This document shows, piece by piece, positions 1 to 5,844 of a DNA stretch of 8,435 nucleotides (positions are counted from its first letter, which is position 1; the number at the start of each line of letters is the position of its first letter). Location of the stretch: positions 1-8,435 of the forward strand of contig JAEDHZ010000060.1 in the NCBI GenBank assembly GCA_016292705.1, in the 5' to 3' direction. This stretch comes from Clostridiaceae bacterium (GTDB lineage: Bacteria; Bacillota; Clostridia; Oscillospirales; Acutalibacteraceae). A program made the position numbers and the translations under genes. The notes under the pieces were generated by a model. That model did not search any database. It was not told where the DNA came from and saw only the letters and a list, made by a program, of their open reading frames with translations.

Positions 1-26
1 TTCTCAATTATTTTCGATTGTACACT

Positions 27-635
27 TTACTTTCCATACACCCGGAAAAACTGCCGGATATGCCTGTCCGCCAGTTCCATAACCTCCGTCTCCCGTTGAG
101 GTTCCCGGTCGCAAAGGTTAATCCACACAGAAATCGGAAGACAGAATTGAGCCGCCATGATCTCCGGGTCATCTTCTCTCAGAACACCCAGACGGATAAG
201 ATGCTTTATAATTCCGGTAAAATACCCCAGCACATCGGAGTAGTTCTGCTTGGTCTGCAACTTCGCCAGCTCCGGGTTCCGGTACTGTTCGATAACCAGC
301 ATTTTCCGTGCCTTGCTGATATAGGGTTCATGAATTATATAGCTGATCTGTTTGCGGATAATCTGAACAGCGTCATCAGCAGTCACCGGAAGGTCACCGG
401 CATCTTTTTCCCAATCCGGCCTTGCAAAAAGTGAGTGCTGCTCATACTGCTCTAGTACTTCCTGCACCAGTGCATCCAAAAGAGCCTGCTTATTTTCAAA
501 ATGGCTGTAAAGTGATGCCTTACGAATACCGACTGCGCTTGCAATTTGAGAGATAGAGGTGGATTCAAATCCCTGAACTGAGAACAGATCCAGCGCCGCT
601 TCCAGAATTTCCCTCTTTGTGTTTCCTCTCTCCAT
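27..635 (-). CDS. TetR/AcrR-family transcriptional repressor
   Basis: This encodes a DNA-binding repressor of 202 residues, the usual TetR length. An N-terminal helix-turn-helix spans about residues 5-52, with the family signature TSISQIASAVGIRKASLYSHF at about 26-46 followed by ENKQALLDAL. The rest is a helical ligand-binding domain with no recognisable effector specificity. The reading frame stays open upstream to 794, but the ATG at 635 is chosen. It has an AAGGGG ribosome binding site about 8 bases upstream, it begins exactly at the TetR domain, and the longer frame would run through the gene's own promoter. The gene lies downstream of and parallel to the transporter, peptidase and ATC-hydrolase genes, and is probably transcribed separately from the promoter at 675-703. 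The fold is certain. The inducer and regulated genes are inferred at best to be itself and perhaps the upstream cassette. Confidence 0.93.
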   Translation of the reverse strand: MERGNTKREILEAALDLFSVQGFESTSISQIASAVGIRKASLYSHFENKQALLDALVQEVLEQYEQHSLFARPDWEKDAGDLPVTADDAVQIIRKQISYIIHEPYISKARKMLVIEQYRNPELAKLQTKQNYSDVLGYFTGIIKHLIRLGVLREDDPEIMAAQFCLPISVWINLCDREPQRETEVMELADRHIRQFFRVYGK

Positions 636-674
636 TTCAAAATCCCCTTCTTCGCAAATTAAGTGTTTGTCTAT

Positions 675-703
675 ATTATAGCTAACGAACGGTCGGTTGT
701 CAA
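675..703 (-). promoter_or_regulatory. Consensus sigma-A promoter of the tetR-type gene
   Basis: Read on the minus strand, a perfect -35 TTGACA (703-698) is followed by a 17-base spacer and a perfect -10 TATAAT (680-675). Transcription would start near 668, giving a leader of about 33 nt to the ATG at 635. Such a strong promoter in front of a repressor gene usually needs to be held down, which fits the operator-like repeat in its spacer. Confidence 0.85.
684..698. promoter_or_regulatory. Candidate TetR-family operator in the promoter spacer
   Basis: The 15-base element AACGAACGGTCGGTT is an imperfect inverted repeat: 10 of its 14 non-central positions are symmetric about the G at 691. It fills most of the space between the -35 and -10 boxes. 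The half sites resemble the AACGAAC and GACCGGTC types often bound by TetR-family repressors. Its position predicts autorepression by the adjacent gene. I saw no copy at the transporter promoter. Confidence 0.5.
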
Positions 704-783
704 TGGGAAATCCTTTTTTCTTGCCTTTCGCAATGCCCGGCGTTCCTATTAACACAACTGTCCTTTGTAACCATAAACACCGG

Positions 784-816
784 CAACCGGGCAACCTTTT
801 TTCGGCTGCCCGGTTG
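784..816 (-). terminator. Strong hairpin, probable end of the transporter-peptidase-ATC hydrolase transcript
   Basis: On the minus strand, 816-804 pairs with 796-784 in a 13-bp stem (CAACCGGGCAGCC with GGTTGCCCGGTTG) around a 7-nt loop GAAAAAA. The stem has one G-U wobble. On the plus strand the same position becomes an A-C mismatch, so the structure favours minus-strand RNA. It lies after the stop codon at 884 and before the promoter at 703. No strong U-run follows it, only GTGTTT a few bases on. It may therefore be a weak or factor-assisted terminator, or an RNA 3'-end stabiliser. Confidence 0.45.
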
Positions 817-848
817 TTGTTATACTTCTTAGCAGGCCGCCCCGTTCG

Positions 849-869
849 GACAGCCCCCTGTCTTTTTTT
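849..869 (+). terminator. Small terminator-like hairpin with T-run
   Basis: GACAG (849-853) pairs with CTGTC (858-862) around a CCCC loop, followed by seven T on the plus strand. It has the shape of an intrinsic terminator, but the stem is only 5-6 bp. There is no plus-strand gene upstream of it. If real, it could limit antisense transcription entering the minus-strand operon. Confidence 0.25.
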
Positions 870-883
870 GACTCAAAGAGTAA

Positions 884-1384
884 TTATTTTCCGGGACGGT
901 GAAAACGGATTTCGCACACATCATCGCCACGGGCAATCGTCTTCGGCAAGTCAAGAACACATCCGAAGCTTTCAGCTATGCCTCTGTCTCCACACATTGC
1001 ATGGTCACAAAGCATGCGTATTTCCTCATCGGTACAGCCCTGCTTCTGCCATGCCTTAACAAGCGGACAGTAATGAAAATCTATGCTTAAATGGTCGTCA
1101 TCACACTGCCTGATTTTCATTTCAAAAATCGCCTGCGCAAAAATTGAAAAAAGTGACCTTTTTAAGCCTTTAAGGGAATTGCCTTTTTTGCCTTTTTTTC
1201 GAAGTAATGCTCCTTGATAAAGTCCGACACGCTTAATTGCTTCAGGTGCATATTCAGTTGACGGAAGTCCTTTTTTGTTTGCTTCATCGCAAAGAACATA
1301 CATCCACAAAGCTCTGTGCTCAAGTTGTTCGCGGATTGCAACAGTGATAGGGTCTTTGATTCTGGGTTCATTGTAAATACTCAT
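884..1384 (-). CDS. L-2-amino-thiazoline-4-carboxylate (ATC) hydrolase-family protein
   Basis: This encodes 166 residues that I recognise as the ATC hydrolase family (Pfam PF14196). The best marker is the C-terminal stretch FHYCPLVKAWQKQGC (103-117), continuing through a conserved LCDHAMCGDRG (125-135). Cys106, Cys126 and Cys131 with His104 and His128 are candidate catalytic or metal-binding residues. The family is named for opening the thiazoline ring of ATC to N-carbamoyl-L-cysteine on the bacterial route to cysteine. Most clostridial members are untested and may act on other substrates. No signal peptide or membrane segment is visible, so it is probably cytoplasmic. The ATG at 1384 has an AAGAGGA ribosome binding site (1398-1392). 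It follows the M20 peptidase gene by 43 bases and is probably the last gene of that operon. The family call is fairly secure. The reaction is inferred. Confidence 0.82.
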   Translation of the reverse strand: MSIYNEPRIKDPITVAIREQLEHRALWMYVLCDEANKKGLPSTEYAPEAIKRVGLYQGALLRKKGKKGNSLKGLKRSLFSIFAQAIFEMKIRQCDDDHLSIDFHYCPLVKAWQKQGCTDEEIRMLCDHAMCGDRGIAESFGCVLDLPKTIARGDDVCEIRFHRPGK

Positions 1385-1427
1385 TTTATTATCCTCTTAG
1401 CTTTAAAAATTATTTTTTCTTTCCAAA

Positions 1428-2810
1428 TTACGAATTTGAGTATTTCTTAACAAAATCCTTATAAAAACAAACGCACTGCCCGATATTCTGAATTTTAATA
1501 TGCTCATCTACTCCGTGGACAGACGCATATTGCGCCTGATCCAAATCAATGGGTGCAAAGCGCAGAATGTTCTCTGCAATATCCGTAAATCGTCTTGCAT
1601 CGGTTCCTGCCGTCAAGAGGAACGGCGACACAATCACATCAGGGAAGTTTTCACAAATTACGCTCTCCAAAATCTTGAAAGGTTTATTCTCAAATGATGT
1701 TGGCCGGCAGTAATCCCTCTCTGTTTCTTCAATTTCTACCCCATACTTTGCAGCAATCTTTTTGATTTTTTCAAGACCACGGTACAGGTCGTCCTCCCGA
1801 ACGCAACGCAGGAACATTGTGGATACAACTTCTTTAGCCCGAATTTGCGGGTCTTCCTTTGTTCCGCCGAAAATTGTTGTGAATGAAATTCCCGTTGAAA
1901 GCATTGCCTTTGCCTGTGGAATTTTCTGCATCACCCTTTTGACCACCGGTCCGAATACATTCAAATTACCCATCAGTACACTCAAAGGAAAAGGCATATA
2001 CGGTGCATGAATTTCAAATGTTGCACGAACCTCAGGCGAAAAACTGCTCTTATAAATTTTACTGTGCTCCACCTCTTGAATGAAGGCACTCATTTGCGAA
2101 ATCATGTCGTCATCTGTTGGATTCAAGCCGGCATGACCTTTTGTCTTTTTCCGGGCAGTACAACGATACATGTGTCTGCTCTTCTCATGCACTGCAACCA
2201 TCGCACTCTTCTCCTTAACGCCGGGGAGCATACCCGTGGTAATTGCTCCGCCCTCATCCAGAACTGCGTCAAAGTGGATACCGTTTTCTTTGAAATAGTC
2301 TGTTGCCAGAACCATTCCGTCTCCGCAGACTTCTTCGTTATTGGAAGATCCTATGTAAAGGTTTATGCCGTTAAAATCATAGCCTTCCCGCAGCAACTCC
2401 TCACAGGCCTGAAGTTCTGCAAACAGAGGTGTTTTTGTATCAATAGTACCTCTGCCATACAAAGAGCCGTCTGTAATTACGGCGCTGAAAGGGTCGGTTT
2501 TCCAATCATCGCTGCCGTCAACAACATCGTGATGTGACATGAGCATAACATTTTTTTGCGCATTATTTCCACGAATCACATAAACAAAACATCCGCTGCC
2601 GAAAGTTAACCGTTCTGCTTTTTCAAAAAGCGTCGGAAAACGCTCTTCAATGATTTTATAAAACCTTTCATATTCGGCTTGATTGGCAAAATCATTAGTA
2701 AAAACAGTTTTACAGTTTACCATTTGAGTTAATGTATCAGCATAACTCATACATATTTCCAAAGGAAGGTTTTTTCTGCTTTCTTCTGATAATAAAGCCC
2801 GTTTTTTCAT
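1428..2810 (-). CDS. M20-family metallopeptidase (PM20D1/Cps1-like carboxypeptidase or amidohydrolase)
   Basis: This encodes 460 residues, the normal size for a two-domain M20 zinc hydrolase acting on peptide or N-acyl/N-carbamoyl amide bonds. The metal and catalytic set is complete: His93 and Asp95 in SHHDVV, bridging Asp124 in GRGTID, catalytic Glu159 with ligand Glu160 in NNEEVCGDG, Asp185 in VLDEGG, and His433 in SVHGVDEH. GTDAR (402-406) is a further family motif. The middle part (about 205-340) corresponds to the dimerisation or lid domain. The DEGG and GTDAR motifs put it nearer the PM20D1/yeast Cps1 group than the carbamoylase group. There is no signal peptide, so it is cytoplasmic. 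The start codon overlaps the transporter stop by four bases (ATGA) and has AAGGGAG upstream, so translation is coupled. Substrate specificity is unknown. The neighbouring importer and ATC-hydrolase-like gene suggest a small imported amide. Confidence 0.92.
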   Translation of the reverse strand: MKKRALLSEESRKNLPLEICMSYADTLTQMVNCKTVFTNDFANQAEYERFYKIIEERFPTLFEKAERLTFGSGCFVYVIRGNNAQKNVMLMSHHDVVDGSDDWKTDPFSAVITDGSLYGRGTIDTKTPLFAELQACEELLREGYDFNGINLYIGSSNNEEVCGDGMVLATDYFKENGIHFDAVLDEGGAITTGMLPGVKEKSAMVAVHEKSRHMYRCTARKKTKGHAGLNPTDDDMISQMSAFIQEVEHSKIYKSSFSPEVRATFEIHAPYMPFPLSVLMGNLNVFGPVVKRVMQKIPQAKAMLSTGISFTTIFGGTKEDPQIRAKEVVSTMFLRCVREDDLYRGLEKIKKIAAKYGVEIEETERDYCRPTSFENKPFKILESVICENFPDVIVSPFLLTAGTDARRFTDIAENILRFAPIDLDQAQYASVHGVDEHIKIQNIGQCVCFYKDFVKKYSNS

Positions 2811-4204
2811 TTTGTTTCTCCCTTGCCGCTGAACTTTTTAATACCCTCACTGACTTTTTTGTCATCATAAAGGATAAACATAACTAAAGATATCAAGCTG
2901 AATACGCCTGCATATACACCGGTCAGTTTAACGCCTTTCATTCCAACCGACTCACCGTTAACAGCTCCTACCGCCAATACGCTTGAAACAATCATCATTG
3001 CAATACTGATTGCAATTTTTTCTATGAATGTTTTAACCGCAGAGAATATACCCTCTCTGTTTACACCGCTTTCCAGGCAATCCAACTGAATGATATCTGA
3101 AATTACAGACTGAGGAAGAATATTGATAGCGGCAAACGGGAATGCAACCAATATACCGACAACGATGCCGATTACCAATTCGTGCCCCTGGAACATGGCA
3201 GCAATTTTGTCTCCAACATAAATAAAGGCAAATACCAATGTGAAAACAATGCTGGCCGCAATAAGAGGAATTTTCTTGTTATATTTTCTGCAAAACTTAA
3301 CGATTGCCGGGAACAGGCAAATTGCAGTCACAATTGCCGCCAGCAAAACATAGAACACTTTATTTTCCTCTATATTTAACAGCATTGTGATATAGTAAAG
3401 CATAGCCGTTTCAAAAAAGCACAAAGAAATAAAGCTGAACAAATCACCAAGGCTGAAAATCACAAAGTTACGGTTCTTCAGCACCAAGCCAAAAGATTTA
3501 ATCAAAGAATCATTAGGCTTTGTGCTGTCGGTCACATATTCCTTCTCGTCAAAAGCATAAGCGCTGAGCAAAAGACAAATTGCACCGATTGCAACAAAAA
3601 CTGTGAACACCGTACGCCATGCCCACAAGGATGAAAGGCCCGCATTTTTAAGCAGGTTTACAAATACAGTCGCCGCATACATAAAGGCACTTGAACCCAT
3701 AAAGAACACTGTTCTGACGGTGTAATATCCGACACGGACATTTGCATCCGGAATAATCTCCGGCACGAGGGCATTTCTGGGGATAAAGAAGAATGTGTAA
3801 GATATGTAGTATGCAACAAGGAAAAAGCCGACCCAAATTGCATTTCCAACAGACCCCTCCTTGAACGGGGCATAGAAAACCAACAGCAAAGAAAGTGCAT
3901 AGGGAAGTGCCGCAAAGCGCAGGAACGGCATCCGTCTGCCGTCTTTGTGTGTACATTTGTCCGACAAGCTCGCGACTAACGGGTCCGAAACTGCGTCCAC
4001 AATCTTACCGACAGCGGTAATAAGAGCCATAACAGTGATAAATCCAAAAAGCTTGTTTTGAGGCAAAATGCTTGGCAAACCGCTTTTCACAGTGGGTTGA
4101 AAAAAGTAGAGTAAGTAATTTCCAATCATACCGTTAAAAAGTCCTTTGGCAACATCTGCAAGGCAATAACGGTACATTTTTCTTTTTGGTAATGTTTTAG
4201 ACAT
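2807..4204 (-). CDS. GPH-family (MelB-like) MFS cation symporter
   Basis: This encodes an inner-membrane transporter of 465 residues with about 12 hydrophobic segments. It is recognised as the glycoside-pentoside-hexuronide:cation symporter group (MFS_2). Just after the second membrane segment it has GKIVDAVSDPLVASLSDK (about 66-83), containing the DAxxDP motif that supplies the cation site in MelB, followed by the loop DGRRMPF (88-94). IPRNALVPEI in the first half is also family-typical. The ATG at 4204 is preferred over the in-frame ATG at 4240. It has AAGGAA (4216-4211) six bases upstream, while the 4240 codon sits inside the -10 box. The gene is first in an operon with an M20 peptidase, not with a glycosidase. 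The cargo may therefore be a peptide-like or amide compound rather than a sugar, which is inference. Some GPH members do carry non-sugar substrates. Confidence 0.92.
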   Translation of the reverse strand: MSKTLPKRKMYRYCLADVAKGLFNGMIGNYLLYFFQPTVKSGLPSILPQNKLFGFITVMALITAVGKIVDAVSDPLVASLSDKCTHKDGRRMPFLRFAALPYALSLLLVFYAPFKEGSVGNAIWVGFFLVAYYISYTFFFIPRNALVPEIIPDANVRVGYYTVRTVFFMGSSAFMYAATVFVNLLKNAGLSSLWAWRTVFTVFVAIGAICLLLSAYAFDEKEYVTDSTKPNDSLIKSFGLVLKNRNFVIFSLGDLFSFISLCFFETAMLYYITMLLNIEENKVFYVLLAAIVTAICLFPAIVKFCRKYNKKIPLIAASIVFTLVFAFIYVGDKIAAMFQGHELVIGIVVGILVAFPFAAINILPQSVISDIIQLDCLESGVNREGIFSAVKTFIEKIAISIAMMIVSSVLAVGAVNGESVGMKGVKLTGVYAGVFSLISLVMFILYDDKKVSEGIKKFSGKGETK

Positions 4205-4238
4205 AATAATTTCCTTCCGTTCTTTTAACATCTTGTTC

Positions 4239-4267
4239 ATAATATCATATATGCGAACTTATTGCAA
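4239..4267 (-). promoter_or_regulatory. Promoter of the transporter-peptidase-ATC hydrolase operon
   Basis: On the minus strand, a -35-like TTGCAA (4267-4262, 4 of 6 consensus bases) is followed by a 17-base spacer and the -10 TATTAT (4244-4239, 5 of 6). A TG one base before the -10 makes it an extended -10 promoter. The start would be near 4232, about 28 nt before the ATG at 4204. Confidence 0.6.
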
Positions 4268-4319
4268 GTGCAGATTATTTCTCACAATACTCAATACAGT
4301 TTTCTTTCGCTGTGATAAC

Positions 4320-4348
4320 TTGACAGAAATGGTATGTTGTGTTATATT
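4320..4348 (+). promoter_or_regulatory. Promoter of the hydrogenase-maturation operon
   Basis: A perfect -35 TTGACA (4320-4325) is followed by 17 bases and the -10 TATATT (4343-4348), with a TG one base before the -10. Transcription would start near 4355. That gives a leader of about 140 nt before the first gene, unusually long for such a compact operon, and the leader contains a terminator. Confidence 0.8.
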
Positions 4349-4374
4349 AAAAGAGTAATCTGACATGAAGATTT

Positions 4375-4467
4375 CCGCACGGTGTTTGCGGGTTTCCGGG
4401 TGAAAGGTGCAAAGATGAAATAGTTACTTTTGGGATATTTCTGACCGCATCGGAACACCGGTGCGGT
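4375..4467 (+). promoter_or_regulatory. Structured leader with terminator/antiterminator: candidate attenuator or riboswitch
   Basis: Two mutually exclusive folds are visible. In the OFF fold, CCGCA (4375-4379) pairs with TGCGG (4387-4391) as a 5' hairpin, and the terminator at 4444-4467 forms. In the ON fold, the 12 bases 4375-4386 (CCGCACGGTGTT) pair with 4454-4466 (AACACC, one bulged G, GTGCGG). At the same time TGCGG (4387-4391) can pair with CCGCA (4445-4449). This destroys both hairpins. A third element, GAAATA (4417-4422) with TATTTC (4436-4441), lies inside the enclosed region. I could not match the conserved core of any riboswitch class I know. The ligand, RNA-binding protein or other signal is unknown. 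Confidence 0.6.
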
Positions 4468-4478
4468 ATTTTTATTTT
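4444..4478 (+). terminator. Intrinsic terminator inside the hyd operon leader
   Basis: ACCGCATCGG (4444-4453) and CCGGTGCGGT (4458-4467) form an uninterrupted 10-bp stem with one T-G wobble and an AACA tetraloop. The stem is followed by ATTTTTATTTT. It has the hallmarks of a factor-independent terminator. It lies between the promoter at 4320 and the first gene, where constitutive termination would silence the operon, so conditional termination is the likely reading. Confidence 0.8.
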
Positions 4479-4493
4479 AGGGAGGAATTAAGA

Positions 4494-4754
4494 ATGGACA
4501 CACGGGTTGCAGTTATGGGAATTATCGTTGAAGAATTGGGTTCGGTTGAGGCTCTGAATGCGCTTTTGCATGAATATGGCGGATATATTATCGGCCGGAT
4601 GGGTCTGCCCTACCGTGAGAAAAAAATCAACATTGTTTCAATTGCGATTGACGCACCGCAGGACACTATTGCGGCGCTTTCCGGAAAAATCGGAGCTCTT
4701 GACGGCGTAAGCATAAAAACAGCATACTCCAATGTTATTACACACTATGAATGA
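4494..4754 (+). CDS. TM1266-family putative iron-only hydrogenase system regulator
   Basis: This encodes a small cytoplasmic protein of 86 residues, recognised as the TM1266-like family found beside hydE/hydG in many anaerobes. The recognisable pattern is MDTRVAVMGIIVE at the N-terminus, GYIIGRMGLPYREK (about 30-43), and two beta-alpha-beta halves consistent with a ferredoxin-like/ACT-type fold. The family is called a regulator of the [FeFe]-hydrogenase system by association. No DNA-binding helix is obvious, so that role is not demonstrated. The ATG at 4494 is chosen because GGGAGG (4480-4485) stands eight bases upstream. The longer in-frame start at 4461 lies in the terminator stem. Its stop codon (4752-4754) falls within the start of hydE, so translation is coupled. 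As the gene immediately after the leader switch, it could be a controller of the pathway. Confidence 0.85.
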   Translation: MDTRVAVMGIIVEELGSVEALNALLHEYGGYIIGRMGLPYREKKINIVSIAIDAPQDTIAALSGKIGALDGVSIKTAYSNVITHYE

Positions 4755-5844
4755 GCTTTTTCAACTGATTGACCGACTTGAGCAGGAACACAGCCTGTCC
4801 TGCGATGAATACGAAGTATTGCTGGACGGACTCACTCCGGAGCTTGCGGAATATGCGGCGCATAAGGCATCGAAAGCGCAACACGCTGTTTACGGAAACA
4901 CGGTATATGTGCGTGGGTTGATTGAAATCAGCAACATCTGCAAAAATGATTGCCTTTATTGCGGAATCCGCCGCAGCAATCACAACTGTTCAAGATATCG
5001 GTTAAGCGAAGAGGAAATTCTTTCCTGCTGTTCAGAGGGCTATGAGCTCGGTTTTCGCACCTTTGTTATGCAAGGCGGAGAGGATCCTCACTTTGACGAC
5101 GAACTGCTCTGCAGTCTGATTGGCAAAATCAAAAAAGCCTATCCCGACTGTGCAGTTACCCTCTCGTTGGGCGAACGAAGCCGTGAGAGCTATGAAGCGC
5201 TGTTCAACGCAGGGGCAGACCGATATCTGCTCAGGCACGAAACGGCAGACCCCGATTTATACCGCAAACTGCATCCCGAAGCCATGTCCTTTGAAAACAG
5301 GATGCAGTGCCTGAAAACGCTCAAGGAAATCGGCTATCAGACCGGCTGCGGCTTCATGGTGGGTGCTCCGTATCAGACCAATCGCTCGCTTGCGGCTGAT
5401 TTAAAATTCGTTGAGCTGTTTCAGCCAGCCATGTGCGGAATCGGGCCGTTCATTCCTCACGAGGCAACACCGTTCTCCGGCTTTCCGCCGGGCACACTGC
5501 AGACCACCCTGTTTTTACTGTCGCTTTTGCGACTGACAGATCCGGGGCTCTTGCTTCCGGCAACCACCGCACTCGGAACAATTGACCCGAGCGGACGGGA
5601 ACAGGGAATCCTGGCCGGCGCAAATGTTGTTATGCCGAATCTCTCCCCCGTTTCAGTACGCAAAAAGTATGAGCTGTATAACAATAAAATCTGTACCGGT
5701 GAGGAATCGGCGCAATGCAAAAGCTGTCTGAGCCGGCGAATGGAGTCCATCGGTTACCGCATTGTTACTGACAGAGGCGACCGGAAGCCTTTTCAGGCTC
5801 ACCGGATGAAAAAGAAAGAAGGAATTATAAATGTATCAGTATAA
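4747..5844 (+). CDS. hydE: [FeFe]-hydrogenase maturation radical SAM protein HydE
   Basis: This radical SAM enzyme of 365 residues helps build the [2Fe] subcluster of the H-cluster, acting on the Fe(CO)2(CN)-cysteine complex supplied by HydG. The SAM-binding [4Fe-4S] ligands are Cys65, Cys69 and Cys72 in NICKNDCLYCGIRR. Other hallmarks are MQGGEDP (about 108-114), TLSLGE (138-143), DRYLLRHETA (158-167), the GIGPFIPH motif (231-238) and ATTALGT (272-278). Cys316, Cys324 and Cys327 keep the optional second cluster motif near the C-terminus. The ATG at 4747 overlaps the preceding gene by eight bases and begins at the usual HydE N-terminus. An alternative ATG at 4732 adds five residues. Neither has a clear Shine-Dalgarno sequence, so coupling to the upstream gene is expected. 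Length and motifs are typical. Confidence 0.96.
   Translation: MNELFQLIDRLEQEHSLSCDEYEVLLDGLTPELAEYAAHKASKAQHAVYGNTVYVRGLIEISNICKNDCLYCGIRRSNHNCSRYRLSEEEILSCCSEGYELGFRTFVMQGGEDPHFDDELLCSLIGKIKKAYPDCAVTLSLGERSRESYEALFNAGADRYLLRHETADPDLYRKLHPEAMSFENRMQCLKTLKEIGYQTGCGFMVGAPYQTNRSLAADLKFVELFQPAMCGIGPFIPHEATPFSGFPPGTLQTTLFLLSLLRLTDPGLLLPATTALGTIDPSGREQGILAGANVVMPNLSPVSVRKKYELYNNKICTGEESAQCKSCLSRRMESIGYRIVTDRGDRKPFQAHRMKKKEGIINVSV

Noticed and set aside
636..794. N-terminal extension of the TetR-type reading frame (53 extra residues from an ATG at 794)
   Set aside because: It would run through the consensus promoter and operator at 675-703 and has no TetR-family similarity. The ATG at 635 has a good ribosome binding site and starts at the domain.
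2007..2537. Antisense open frame (176 residues) inside the M20 peptidase gene
   Set aside because: It lies entirely within a well-supported gene on the opposite strand, and its translation is cysteine/histidine-rich without any family pattern.
4205..4240. Twelve-residue N-terminal extension of the transporter from the ATG at 4240
   Set aside because: The codon overlaps the -10 box of the operon promoter and lacks a Shine-Dalgarno sequence. The ATG at 4204 has AAGGAA at ideal spacing.
4246..4269. Palindromes CATATATG (4246-4253) and ACTT-N5-AAGT (4257-4269) near the transporter promoter
   Set aside because: Both are short and AT-rich, and they do not resemble the candidate TetR operator. They are not strong enough to call an operator.
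4365..4403. Possible 12-residue leader peptide, and a downstream ATG-AAA-TAG mini-frame at 4415-4423
   Set aside because: The first has no usable ribosome binding site because the transcript starts only about 10 bases before it. The codons show no run of one amino acid as in classical attenuator peptides. The second, though preceded by AAAGGTG, is too short to judge. Translation-coupled attenuation cannot be excluded.
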